Origin: Fibrobacter sp. | Lineage (GTDB): Bacteria; Fibrobacterota; Fibrobacteria; Fibrobacterales; Fibrobacteraceae | Assembly: GCA_017642335.1 (NCBI GenBank) | Contig: JAGCPF010000036.1 | Coordinates: 1 to 63,508, forward strand | DNA length: 63,508 nucleotides | Direction: 5' to 3' | In this document: piece after piece, positions 41,519 through 50,067 of the stretch | Numbering within the stretch: position 1 is the first letter of the stretch | How the letters are laid out: the number at the start of each line of letters is the position of its first letter | Notes under the pieces: generated by a model | Seen by the model: only the letters and a program-made list of their open reading frames with translations | Told to the model about the DNA's origin: nothing | The model's database searches: none | Translations under genes and position numbers: made by a program

Positions 41519-44179
41519 ATGAAAAAAGTAGCAATGGGAATTGCTCTGGCTCTGGCTGCTTCGGCTGCCTTCGCTACGCATCCCCAAACGATTAACAAGA
41601 CGGGCTTTGTCGGTGTCAACAAGACGCAGTCTGCCCAGTCGTTGGGTCATTCGAAGCTGGCTTTCTATGCTTTGATCGACGCTACCAATGATATTTCTCA
41701 TATTAACGGAAATGGTAAAGATGGCTTGAGAGAGCTATACTTTGGCCGCGATGCGAATGACGGGTATGAGCGCATGGCCGCTATGCGTGGTGGCAAAATC
41801 AAGGACGATTATATCGCTTTGAGCTCCCAGCTCGGTATCGGTATCGGTATTTGGCATTATTTTGACTTGGGCGTGGGCCTTCCGGTTTACTACGATAAAT
41901 TCCACGTCTCCAACGAGTGGTATGATAAGTACGATTACTATGACCAGCATGATTTCAAGGAAGGTGGCCAGAAAGGTGACGTTCCGAGTACCGACGTCGG
42001 TTACATCGGCAACCTGCATGGTGACTTGAAGATCCGCTTCCCGCTTCCCGATGACCAGCCGTTCGACATCGCTGTGTTCGGTCAGGTCGAAGTGGCGACG
42101 GTCAACACGGAAAAGGATGGTATCTGGATCCGTAACGCTTCCTACATTAACACGACCAATGGTCAGGCCCAGGCCTACGGTGCCCGCAACACCTACCTGC
42201 AGGGCGGCATGGCTATTACGGCCGACTTCGGCAAACTTGACGAAGGCGATGGCGTTCCTCTTGTGTTCCACGTGAACGGTGGTTACCGCTACTCCACGGA
42301 TGACGACTACATGTCCTATCCGTTCATGAGTGCCGCTGCGGAATTCTACTTCATGGACTTCCTCTCCATCTTCGCGGAATACTACTGGGACATCCAGTTG
42401 GATGACTTCACCTACCTTGATCGCGAAGGCAACAGGATGAAGAATTCCTTCGACATGAAGGAACTCACCGGTGCGTTCGTGTTCCACCTGCCGGTCGGTC
42501 TCGACATCCACCTCGGTGGTTCTTACTTCATTGGCGACAAGAAGCAGATGACGAAAGTCTACGCCATGGAGAACAACAAGCGCATTCTTGAATACACCGC
42601 CCGCGTCAATCCGGAATACAAGGTTTACGGCGGTCTTACCTGGAGCGGCTTCCTGCTGGCTCAGGACCGTGACGGTGACGGCGTTCTCGACAAGGACGAC
42701 AAGTGCCCGGATGACTTTGGCCACCGTCTGAACCAGGGCTGCCCGCTCGGCAATCCTGATGCTGACGAAGATGGCGTTTGCGACGCTTGGGTTGCTGAAC
42801 GCGGCCTGCTGGCTGACTTCGCCGATGTTTGCGAAGGTGTCGACCAGTGCCCGAACGAAGCTGGCGAAGGCGACGATGGTTGCCCGCTCGACGATCCGGA
42901 TCCGGATAAGGACGGCGTCTGCGATTCTTGGGTAACTCAGAAGAAGCTCCTCAAGAAGTTCAAGGGTATTTGTAATGGTATCGACCAGTGCCCGACCGAA
43001 GCTGGTCCGGAAGGCAACAACGGCTGCCCGGAAGACAACGCTGACCCGGATAAGGACGGCCTCTGCTCTCCGTGGGTGACCGACAAGAACAAGCTCGATC
43101 AGTATGCTGACGTTTGTAAGGGCTACGACATGTGTCCGGCCGAAGCGGGCCCGTCTGGTAACAAGGGCTGTCCGTGGGATGATCCGGACTCTGACGGTGA
43201 CGGCCTCTGCGACGAATGGGTGACCCAGAAGAGAATGGGCTACTACTTCGAAAATGCTGCAACGCTCAACGATCCGTATATCACCAAGACCTGTAAGGGT
43301 CTCGACAAGTGCCCGCTCGAGTTCGGTCCGGCCACCAACGATGGCTGCCCGCTCGGCAACCCGGATACCGACAAGGATAGCCTCTGCGATCCGTGGGTCA
43401 AGGAGAAGGGCATGCTCGACCAGTACGAAGGCATCTGTAAGGGTGTCGACAAGTGCCCGACCGAAGCCGGTCCGGCATGGGCTCAGGGTTGCCCGATGGA
43501 TAACCCGGACCCGGATGCTGACAGCCTCTGCTCTCCGTGGGTGATTGAAAAGAACATGACTGACCAGTTCAAGGAAGTTTGCCATGGTAGCGACCGCTGC
43601 CCGAGCGAAGCCGGTCCTGAATGGAACAAGGGTTGTCCGTTCGATGACGATCCGGACCCGGATAAGGATGGTGTCTGCTCTGAATGGGTCTCCACCAAGA
43701 AGCTCCAGAAGCAGTTCGCCGACGTCTGTACCGGCATTGACCGCTGCCCGGATGAACCGGGTGACGATGGCCACGGATGTCCGAAGAAGGCTGCCGAAAA
43801 GCTTGACGGTGTTACCTTCAAGTCTGGTAAGGCCACTCTCGAATCCAACGCCAAGAACATCCTGAAGGGTGTGGCGAAGAAGCTCGTCGAAGACGACAGC
43901 TATAAGGAACTCGAAATCGTCATCCAGGGTCACACCGATAACGTCGGTAAGGAAGCCTCCAACCAGAAGCTCTCCGAGAACCGCGCTAAGGAAGTGATGA
44001 AGACCTTGACGAAGTTCGGTGTCGACAAGAAGCGTATCAAGGCTATCGGTCTCGGTGCTTCTTGCCCGGTCGACGACAACAACACGTCTGATGGCCGCGA
44101 ACAGAACCGCCGTATCGAAATGCACTTCGTCACTCCGGATAACGACGGTATGAAGTGCGAATCGAACTACACTCCGTAG
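41519..44179 (+). CDS. OmpA-family outer-membrane protein with thrombospondin type 3 repeats
   Basis: An 886-aa envelope protein: signal peptide (~1-20), N-terminal beta-barrel-like region (~20-375) with many aromatic strands, then about eight ~49-residue calcium-binding thrombospondin-3 repeats (DPDKDGVCDSWV...C.G.DQCP.EAG..G..GCP) and a C-terminal OmpA peptidoglycan-binding domain (~765-885: VTFKSGKATLES, VIQGHTDNVG, LSENRAKEV, GREQNRRIEM). It should connect the outer membrane to peptidoglycan with a rigid Ca-bound stalk. AAGGAG lies just before the ATG, and a terminator follows. Probably abundant, judging by strong codon bias. Confidence 0.92.
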   Translation: MKKVAMGIALALAASAAFATHPQTINKTGFVGVNKTQSAQSLGHSKLAFYALIDATNDISHINGNGKDGLRELYFGRDANDGYERMAAMRGGKIKDDYIALSSQLGIGIGIWHYFDLGVGLPVYYDKFHVSNEWYDKYDYYDQHDFKEGGQKGDVPSTDVGYIGNLHGDLKIRFPLPDDQPFDIAVFGQVEVATVNTEKDGIWIRNASYINTTNGQAQAYGARNTYLQGGMAITADFGKLDEGDGVPLVFHVNGGYRYSTDDDYMSYPFMSAAAEFYFMDFLSIFAEYYWDIQLDDFTYLDREGNRMKNSFDMKELTGAFVFHLPVGLDIHLGGSYFIGDKKQMTKVYAMENNKRILEYTARVNPEYKVYGGLTWSGFLLAQDRDGDGVLDKDDKCPDDFGHRLNQGCPLGNPDADEDGVCDAWVAERGLLADFADVCEGVDQCPNEAGEGDDGCPLDDPDPDKDGVCDSWVTQKKLLKKFKGICNGIDQCPTEAGPEGNNGCPEDNADPDKDGLCSPWVTDKNKLDQYADVCKGYDMCPAEAGPSGNKGCPWDDPDSDGDGLCDEWVTQKRMGYYFENAATLNDPYITKTCKGLDKCPLEFGPATNDGCPLGNPDTDKDSLCDPWVKEKGMLDQYEGICKGVDKCPTEAGPAWAQGCPMDNPDPDADSLCSPWVIEKNMTDQFKEVCHGSDRCPSEAGPEWNKGCPFDDDPDPDKDGVCSEWVSTKKLQKQFADVCTGIDRCPDEPGDDGHGCPKKAAEKLDGVTFKSGKATLESNAKNILKGVAKKLVEDDSYKELEIVIQGHTDNVGKEASNQKLSENRAKEVMKTLTKFGVDKKRIKAIGLGASCPVDDNNTSDGREQNRRIEMHFVTPDNDGMKCESNYTP

Positions 44180-44232
44180 TAGCGAATAATCGAAGGGACC
44201 TAGTCCCTTTCGATTCTCCTTAGAAATTTCAA

Positions 44233-44265
44233 GACTCTCGGTTTATCGCCGGGAGTCTTTTTTAT
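44233..44265 (+). terminator. Terminator of the OmpA-like gene
   Basis: GACTCTCGG-TTTATCG-CCGGGAGTC stem (one G-U pair) followed by TTTTTTATTTTTT. Confidence 0.85.
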
Positions 44266-44274
44266 TTTTTGAAT

Positions 44275-44508
44275 ATGACTAAACTAGATGAAATACTGAA
44301 TGAACTGGGCGCTGCAAACCACGCCCTGGTAGAGAAACTTCCTGCTAACCTGAACCACAAGATGGTGCAGAAGGCGAGAATCGGCAAGAAGCCTGTGCCC
44401 AAGCACACGCAGAACCTGATACTGCAGGCGCTGAACATGCTCTTGCGCGAGAAGGCCGTCTCAGAAGACAAAGACGTGAAGCAGTACAAACGAGAGGAGA
44501 TATTTTAG
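44275..44508 (+). CDS. Small basic protein, unknown
   Basis: A 77-aa protein (MTKLDEILNELGAANHALV...). It is helical and basic in the middle (KMVQKARIGKKPVPKHTQNLIL), which could bind nucleic acid. The ATG at 44275 lies directly after the OmpA terminator T-run and has no clear ribosome site, so expression would need read-through or an unseen promoter. It ends next to a block of repeats. No family is recognised; low confidence that it is functional. Confidence 0.5.
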   Translation: MTKLDEILNELGAANHALVEKLPANLNHKMVQKARIGKKPVPKHTQNLILQALNMLLREKAVSEDKDVKQYKREEIF

Positions 44509-44509
44509 A

Positions 44510-44697
44510 CGAGAGAACGCCGCGTGGGTTGGTAAACTTACCAACCCACGCGGCTACAGACGAAAGACGAAAGAGGAAGAATGGCGCTTCGCGCTGAATG
44601 GGAAAAAAATCTCTCGTCTCTCGTCTCCTCATAGGGGATAACATCCACTAAGGGATTAAAATCCCTAGTGTTGTATATCTCGTCTCTCGTCTTTTAT
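44510..44697. repeat. Composite repeat block (family B) between small gene and thyA
   Basis: From left: GACGAGAGA; a perfect 16-base inverted repeat CCGCGTGGGTTGGTAA (44520-44535) / TTACCAACCCACGCGG (44538-44553); GACGAAAGA copies; a small GCGC hairpin; CTCTCGTCTCTCGTCTCC; and the inverted copy of the 30256 element with stem AGGGAT-TTTA-ATCCCT; then CGTCTCTCGTC. All pieces are shared with, or resemble, repeats in topB and the aminotransferase gene. Confidence 0.85.
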
Positions 44698-44709
44698 TAA
44701 ATTAAACTT

Positions 44710-45522
44710 ATGCGACAATATCTCGACCTCCTCCAAGACATTATTGACAACGGTGTGGACCGTTCCGACCGTACCGGCACCGGCACCCGTTCCGTTTTTG
44801 GCCGCCAGACCCGATTCGACCTTTCGAAGGGTTTCCCGTGCCTCACGACCAAGAAACTTCACTTGCGCTCCATCATTCACGAACTGCTGTGGTTCCTGAT
44901 GGGCGACACGAACATCAAGTACCTGCACGACAACAAGGTGACCATATGGGACGAATGGGCCGACGAGAACGGCGACCTTGGCCCGGTTTACGGCCACCAG
45001 TGGCGCAGCTGGCCGACGCCCGATGGCGGACACATCGACCAGATCCAGAACCTGATCAACAGCCTCAAGAACAATCCGGATTCGCGCCGCCACCTCGTGT
45101 GTGCATGGAATGTGGCCGAGGTCGACAAGATGGCCTTGCCGCCGTGCCATTGCCTGTTCCAGTTCTACGTGGGCGGCGTAGGGGAGTCGGGCAAGCGCAA
45201 GCTCAGCTGCCAGCTTTACCAGCGCAGCGCCGACATGTTCCTCGGCGTGCCGTTCAACATCGCGTCGTACTCGCTGTTGACGATGATGCTTGCCCAGGTG
45301 TGTGGCTACGAGGCGGGCGAGTTCGTGCATACCTTCGGCGACCTGCACCTGTACAGCAACCATTTTGACCAGGCTCGCGAACAGCTTTCCCGCGAACCGC
45401 GTAAGCTCCCGACGATGAAGATGAACCCTGATGTGAAGGACCTTTTTGAATTCAAGTTCGAGGACTTTGAACTTGTCGATTACGACCCGTGGCCGACGAT
45501 TAAAGCTCCAATTGCCGTATAA
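44710..45522 (+). CDS. thyA: Thymidylate synthase
   Basis: Methylates dUMP to dTMP with 5,10-methylene-THF, producing dihydrofolate. The 270-aa protein has [31 protein letters not shown], the active-site cysteine in [13 protein letters not shown], the [20 protein letters not shown] substrate loop and the standard C-terminal IKAPIAV (Fusion residue Val at the end). The folA gene follows after a palindromic repeat, the usual functional pairing, since DHFR recycles the DHF made here. Confidence 0.97.
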   Translation: MRQYLDLLQDIIDNGVDRSDRTGTGTRSVFGRQTRFDLSKGFPCLTTKKLHLRSIIHELLWFLMGDTNIKYLHDNKVTIWDEWADENGDLGPVYGHQWRSWPTPDGGHIDQIQNLINSLKNNPDSRRHLVCAWNVAEVDKMALPPCHCLFQFYVGGVGESGKRKLSCQLYQRSADMFLGVPFNIASYSLLTMMLAQVCGYEAGEFVHTFGDLHLYSNHFDQAREQLSREPRKLPTMKMNPDVKDLFEFKFEDFELVDYDPWPTIKAPIAV

Positions 45523-45543
45523 TGTTTAATGTGTAATGTGAAA

Positions 45544-45645
45544 TGTCATTGCGAGGAGCCACGAAGTGGTGACGCGGCAATCTCAATCATGATTTTTTTC
45601 AATAATGCTTGTGATCGCCACGCATCTACGATGCTCGCGATGACA
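45544..45645. repeat. Degenerate family A palindrome between thyA and folA
   Basis: Left arm TGTCATTGCGAG (45544-45555) and right arm CTCGCGATGACA (45634-45645, one change) enclose a GCAATCTC inner arm and GTGATCGCCACGC. Same family as 30594-30682 and 25565-25663. Confidence 0.8.
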
Positions 45646-45676
45646 ATTCCTAACCACTAACTACCGGTTGCTAGCT

Positions 45677-46162
45677 ATGTTACTCTCCGCTATTGTTGCA
45701 ATTTCGAGAAATAACGTCATCGGTCGTGACGGGCACCTCCCGTGGCACCTTTCTGCCGACCTCAAGCGTTTCAAGGCTATCACGACGGGGCATTCCATCA
45801 TCCTCGGCCGCAAGAACTACGACGACATCGGTCGCCCGCTGCCTAACCGCACGAACTACGTGCTCACGCGGAATACGGCGTTCGAGGCTCCGGGATGCAT
45901 CGTGTGCGGGAGCCTCGAACAGGCCTTGGACAAGGCCCGCGCCGCCGGGGAAACGGAGTGTTTCATCATCGGCGGCGCCGCCGTATACCGCGAGGCCATG
46001 CCGCTTGTCAAAAAGTTGTATGTGACGCGCGTTCTTGCCGACGTTGCGGGCGACGTCTTCTTCCCCGACTGGGGCGAGGGGTGGCATATGCTGTCCGAAG
46101 AATCGTTCTCTGCTGACGAAAAAAACGATTTTGCTACATTGTTCCAAGTCTGGGATCGTTGA
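45677..46162 (+). CDS. folA: Dihydrofolate reductase
   Basis: NADPH-dependent reduction of dihydrofolate to tetrahydrofolate. The 161-aa protein starts with LSAIVAISRNNVIGRDGHLPWHLSADLKRFK (catalytic Asp in LSADLKRFK), contains the cofactor motif LGRKNYDDIGRPLPNRTNYVLTR, and FIIGGAAVYREAMPLVKKLYVTRV. The ATG at 45677 is preferred; a TTG three codons earlier is in frame. No strong ribosome site is visible, so translation may be weak or coupled. Confidence 0.96.
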   Translation: MLLSAIVAISRNNVIGRDGHLPWHLSADLKRFKAITTGHSIILGRKNYDDIGRPLPNRTNYVLTRNTAFEAPGCIVCGSLEQALDKARAAGETECFIIGGAAVYREAMPLVKKLYVTRVLADVAGDVFFPDWGEGWHMLSEESFSADEKNDFATLFQVWDR

Positions 46163-46185
46163 CTTCTGCAGGATTGGGGAACATA

Positions 46186-47862
46186 ATGAGGCGGTCAAGG
46201 AGAATTTTTTTCACAGTCATTGCGTTTGTTTTCTTGGTGCTCTTTTTCGTGTTCTTCGCGAATTTGAGCAAACGTGGGCATGATGATGACCAATTGCATT
46301 TCGATGAGGGCTGGTCGGTCACCTACGGCAATTCCACTTTGAACAACATCAATATTGCTGAATACAAGATTCCCGAAGAGGTCAAGATCGGTGATACGCT
46401 TGTTTACAAGAAACACCTGAACATCGATGTCCTTCCCTTGTCCACGCTGCGTTTCAGGACTTTCCACTCTGCTGTTTCTGTTTATCTGGATGACCAGCCG
46501 ATTTACCGCTATGGTCATGACTTGTACAAACAAGGGCGCCTGGTTGGGAGCGGTTTCCATTTTATCAATCTGCCCGAAAATGTCGACCGCCGCACGATTA
46601 CCATAGAACAAATTATCGCGGAGACCTCTGCTGCGCTCACGTCCACATCCGTCAAGGTCTTGCACAACAACATCGTCTCGGACTTTTTCTCGCGGCATGC
46701 GCTTGCGGCCGGTAGCGGTATTTTCCTTTGTCTTTTTGCCGTCCTTTCCGTTTTTGTCGGCTTTATAGCGCTTGCTTATTCGCGTACGTTCTACCGTCTC
46801 ATCCTGATAGGCTTCATTTCGTTCTTGATGGGGCTTTGGACCATGTGCTACATGAAGGTCATCCAAATGTTCTCCATGGATTTTGCCTTCAACACCTTGC
46901 TTGAGTACATTTCGCTTTATCTAGTCCCGATACCCATGTGTCTTTTGTTGATCAATATGCGCTGGGGGAGGCTCGCCCGCTGGAAGATGAACGGCCTATG
47001 GACGTTCTTGGCTGTTGCCGTGCTGTTCTTTGTCGTATCGACAGTGTCCCATGCGCTGAACTTCGCTCACTATTCGTGCTTCCTTCCGTTCTTCCACCTT
47101 TTTGTAATCGTCTTGTTCTTGTACATGCTTTTTGCGAGGATCCTGAACGACCGCATGTTTGGCATGCAGGAACGTATCCTTGTTTATGGCATCGTCATCT
47201 TCTTCGCTTTCGGGATCATTGATTTGGTCCGGTTCCATATGCAGTGGTACCTTGGCGTTGTCGATAGCAATATCGATTTAACCCTTTTGCCGCTGGGTGC
47301 GCTTGTTTTTGTCATACTCCTGATGGTGAGTTATTTCATTTATCTGTACGATGTGGTCATGGACAAGACCGAAAAGGAAATGCTCAAGCAGATTGCTTTC
47401 CGTGATTCGCTGACCGGGCTTTACAACAGGGCCAAGTGCGAGCGGATTTTCGAGGTGCTGGACCGTCGCGACAGCAAATACGCTATCGTGAGCATCGACT
47501 TGAACGGCCTCAAGAAAGTGAATGACACTCACGGGCACAGTGTCGGTGACAAACTATTGATAAGGTATGCCGAAGTGTTCAAGAAGGCGTTCAACGGTGT
47601 GGGTACGACAATCCGCATGGGTGGGGACGAGTTCCTGGCGATTGTCCGCTCGGAACACCTGCACGAACTGCAATCGGCTCTGAAGGACTTGAAAATCCTG
47701 GAGAAAAGCAACAGCTACGGCTTGCCGGTGCCTTTGGAAGCGTCGTATGGCTTTGCCATACATGAGCTGGGCGACCCGGCCAAAGCCAATGATGTCTACA
47801 AGTTGGCCGATGGCAAAATGTACGACATGAAAGTCAGCTCGATGAAAAACCGCAGGAATTAG
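46186..47862 (+). CDS. Membrane diguanylate cyclase (7TM sensor-GGDEF)
   Basis: A 558-aa inner-membrane c-di-GMP synthase. N-terminal helix (~8-25), a periplasmic domain (~30-175; includes YLDDQPIYRYG and TITIEQ, like 7TMR-DISM extracellular domains), seven transmembrane helices (~180-395) and a C-terminal GGDEF domain (DSLTGLYNRAKCERIF, MGGDEFLAI, LEASYGFAI). The catalytic GGDEF is intact. No RxxD inhibitory site precedes it. The ATG at 46186 follows TGGGGAAC. The gene probably converts an envelope signal into c-di-GMP; the signal is unknown. Confidence 0.9.
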   Translation: MRRSRRIFFTVIAFVFLVLFFVFFANLSKRGHDDDQLHFDEGWSVTYGNSTLNNINIAEYKIPEEVKIGDTLVYKKHLNIDVLPLSTLRFRTFHSAVSVYLDDQPIYRYGHDLYKQGRLVGSGFHFINLPENVDRRTITIEQIIAETSAALTSTSVKVLHNNIVSDFFSRHALAAGSGIFLCLFAVLSVFVGFIALAYSRTFYRLILIGFISFLMGLWTMCYMKVIQMFSMDFAFNTLLEYISLYLVPIPMCLLLINMRWGRLARWKMNGLWTFLAVAVLFFVVSTVSHALNFAHYSCFLPFFHLFVIVLFLYMLFARILNDRMFGMQERILVYGIVIFFAFGIIDLVRFHMQWYLGVVDSNIDLTLLPLGALVFVILLMVSYFIYLYDVVMDKTEKEMLKQIAFRDSLTGLYNRAKCERIFEVLDRRDSKYAIVSIDLNGLKKVNDTHGHSVGDKLLIRYAEVFKKAFNGVGTTIRMGGDEFLAIVRSEHLHELQSALKDLKILEKSNSYGLPVPLEASYGFAIHELGDPAKANDVYKLADGKMYDMKVSSMKNRRN

Positions 47863-47929
47863 TTCCTCGTGTTCTCGAAAATGGCCCGTTTGTAGACATT
47901 TTCCATCTTTTTTGTTTAGATTTACAAGC

Positions 47930-49198
47930 ATGATCGAGTTTAATGTTTTCTACAAGTTGATTGCCGCCCTGGGTATCGGGTTCATCATCGGCATGCAGCG
48001 CGAGCATTCGTATTTTGACGCGTCGGACAGGCATCCGGCGGGTGTCCGCACGTTCTCGATGGTCGGTTTGAGCGGTGCCTTGTCTGTGTTCTTTTGTGAT
48101 TTGCTGGGCTCTGTTGCTCCGTTCGTGACTGGCCTCGTCGTGGTCGGGATTTTGTTGGCGGCTTCGCATGTCGCATTTGGCCTGAGCCATAAAGAAGAAA
48201 CGGCTGGCATAACGACTAGTGTAGCCTTGCTGCTCGTTTACCTTCTTGGCGGGTTGTGCTGGTACAATCGGCTGCTGGAAGCGTGCGTGGGGATGGTCGT
48301 GTTGCTGTTGCTGCTGAACTCCAAGAAGCAGTTGCACGATTTCGCGAATAAGCTTTCCACCGAGGATATCATTGCCACGGTCAAGTTCGCCGTGATTACC
48401 TTGATGATCCTTCCGTTCCTGCCGAACCAGTCGTATGGTCCTCCCGGCCTGGAAGTCCTGAATCCGCATTCGATTTGGCTCTTTGTCGTTTTCATCAGCG
48501 GCATCGGCTTCGTGAGCTATATCCTGATCAAGCTGATTGGCCCGGGCAAGGGAATCTGGCTTACGGGGCTTTTTGGCGGTCTTGCGAGCAGCACGGCGCT
48601 TACGCTCAACATGGTGGGCCGTAGCCGCGACAACGAAAGCTTTGCCGATGACTTTACTATGGGTATTGTTCTCAGTTGGGCGGTGATGTATGCCCGTCTG
48701 TACGGCATCTGCATTTTCCTCGTGCCTTCTCTTGCCGGTCCTTTGGCGGTTCCGCTGCTTGTGCCTGTCGCCCCGAGTCTTGGCTACGCGCTGTTCCTGA
48801 AGTTCAAGTCCAGGTCTCACGCCGAGAAGAGTTCCAATTTCAGCAATCCGTTCAGGCTCCTGCCGGCAATCAAGTTCGGCCTCGTTTTTACGGTCGTGAT
48901 GTTTGTCGCAAATGCCGCCCGTGTGTATTTGGGGAATGGAGCCCTTATCGGTTGCAGTTTCTTGGGGGGTGCCGCCGAGATGGATGCCGTGGCGTTCTCG
49001 CTAATCGACATGAGCATGAAGGCAACGATAGCGAATCGTGAACTGATTCTCTCGCTCTTGTTTGCAAGCCTGGCGAATACGCTCGCGAAGGGTGGCCTCG
49101 TTTTCTTCCTTGGAGCAAAGCCCATGCGCAAACTCATTGTTCCGGCTGTCGTGGGAATATGCGCGGTGACGGCTGCGCTTATCGGCTTCTATTTCTAG
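47930..49198 (+). CDS. MgtC/SapB N-domain with DUF4010 membrane protein
   Basis: A 422-aa polytopic membrane protein. The first ~125 residues match the MgtC/SapB family (LIAALGIGFIIGMQREH, GVRTFSMVGLSGAL, AGITTSVALLLVYLLGGL). The C-terminal two thirds (~165-400) match DUF4010, including GLFGGLASSTALTLNMVGRSR and GGAAEMDAVAFSLIDMSM. Such proteins are associated with magnesium or ATPase regulation, but the function of the fused type is not established. The ATG at 47930 is at the usual place for the family. Monocistronic. Confidence 0.9.
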   Translation: MIEFNVFYKLIAALGIGFIIGMQREHSYFDASDRHPAGVRTFSMVGLSGALSVFFCDLLGSVAPFVTGLVVVGILLAASHVAFGLSHKEETAGITTSVALLLVYLLGGLCWYNRLLEACVGMVVLLLLLNSKKQLHDFANKLSTEDIIATVKFAVITLMILPFLPNQSYGPPGLEVLNPHSIWLFVVFISGIGFVSYILIKLIGPGKGIWLTGLFGGLASSTALTLNMVGRSRDNESFADDFTMGIVLSWAVMYARLYGICIFLVPSLAGPLAVPLLVPVAPSLGYALFLKFKSRSHAEKSSNFSNPFRLLPAIKFGLVFTVVMFVANAARVYLGNGALIGCSFLGGAAEMDAVAFSLIDMSMKATIANRELILSLLFASLANTLAKGGLVFFLGAKPMRKLIVPAVVGICAVTAALIGFYF

Positions 49199-49314
49199 CG
49201 CTGTGAGCGGAGGGGCTTGGCATTTTTCTTCTTTTTTGCATAAAAAAAAGTCTTTTGACGTGCTTTTATATATGTTAAACAAGATGGCATCATATATCTA
49301 GAGATTGGGTTCGT

Positions 49315-50067
49315 ATGTCTGAAAAAATGAATTACGCATTGACGGTTGCCGGCTTTGATGGAAGTGCCGGCGCGGGAATTCTTGCTGATGTGAAGACCAT
49401 GGCGCACTTTGGCGTTTATGCGCATGCGGTATGCACTGCCCTTACGGAGCAGAATGAGGATGAATTTGTTGCACCGGGATGGGTCATCTGGGAACGGATC
49501 GAGGCCCAGCTCGAAACGCTGTTCAAAAAGCATACGTTCAAGTTCGTGAAGATTGGCCTTGTGGAGAAGGCCAAGGTCTTAAAGCGTATTGTCGACTTTA
49601 TTCGCATGCGTTCTCCCGACGCCTTTATTATCTGGGATCCCATTGCCAGCGCAAGTGCCGGGTTCCATTTTTTGAGGGCGGTGGAGCAGGACGACTTCAT
49701 GCCCGTGATGAAGAATATCGACCTTGTGACTCCGAACCAGGAGGAATTCGGCTTCCTTGGGCTGGGGCTTGCCGCCTCCCGCGGGAAAATCGAGCTGGGT
49801 AAGGATTTTGCCTTGCTTTTGAAGGGTGGGCATTCTATGGACAGCGATGCGGTCGATATTTTGTGGGACCGCGACGGGGTTCAGCACAAGTTTACAAGCC
49901 CCCGCCTTGTCGGCGTCGAAAAGCATGGTACCGGCTGTACCTTGTCTTCTGCAATATTGGCTAACCTCGTTTTGGGCAAGAATTTGCCGGAGGCATGTAA
50001 AGCGGCCAAGGAATACATGGACAAGATGTTGCGTTCTGGTGAAGGTCGCCTGATGGGCTTCGTCTAG
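49315..50067 (+). CDS. thiD: Hydroxymethylpyrimidine/phosphomethylpyrimidine kinase
   Basis: A 250-aa ribokinase-superfamily kinase of the ThiD type: VAGFDGSAGAGILADVKTMAHFGVYAHAVCTALTEQN at the start and HGTGCTLSSAILANLVLGKNLPEA with the catalytic-Cys/anion hole motif. It phosphorylates HMP and HMP-P in thiamine synthesis; a PdxK-like pyridoxine role is an alternative for the family. A 4-base overlap of 3' ends links it to the convergent DUF218 gene. No thiamine riboswitch was recognised upstream. Confidence 0.9.
   Translation: MSEKMNYALTVAGFDGSAGAGILADVKTMAHFGVYAHAVCTALTEQNEDEFVAPGWVIWERIEAQLETLFKKHTFKFVKIGLVEKAKVLKRIVDFIRMRSPDAFIIWDPIASASAGFHFLRAVEQDDFMPVMKNIDLVTPNQEEFGFLGLGLAASRGKIELGKDFALLLKGGHSMDSDAVDILWDRDGVQHKFTSPRLVGVEKHGTGCTLSSAILANLVLGKNLPEACKAAKEYMDKMLRSGEGRLMGFV

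Noticed and set aside
41735..44125. 796-codon minus-strand frame over the OmpA-like gene
   Set aside because: Antisense frame over a strongly codon-biased gene.
49200..49314. Thiamine (TPP) riboswitch before thiD
   Set aside because: The short AT-rich gap contains no CTGAGA or ACCTGA motifs expected of that element.
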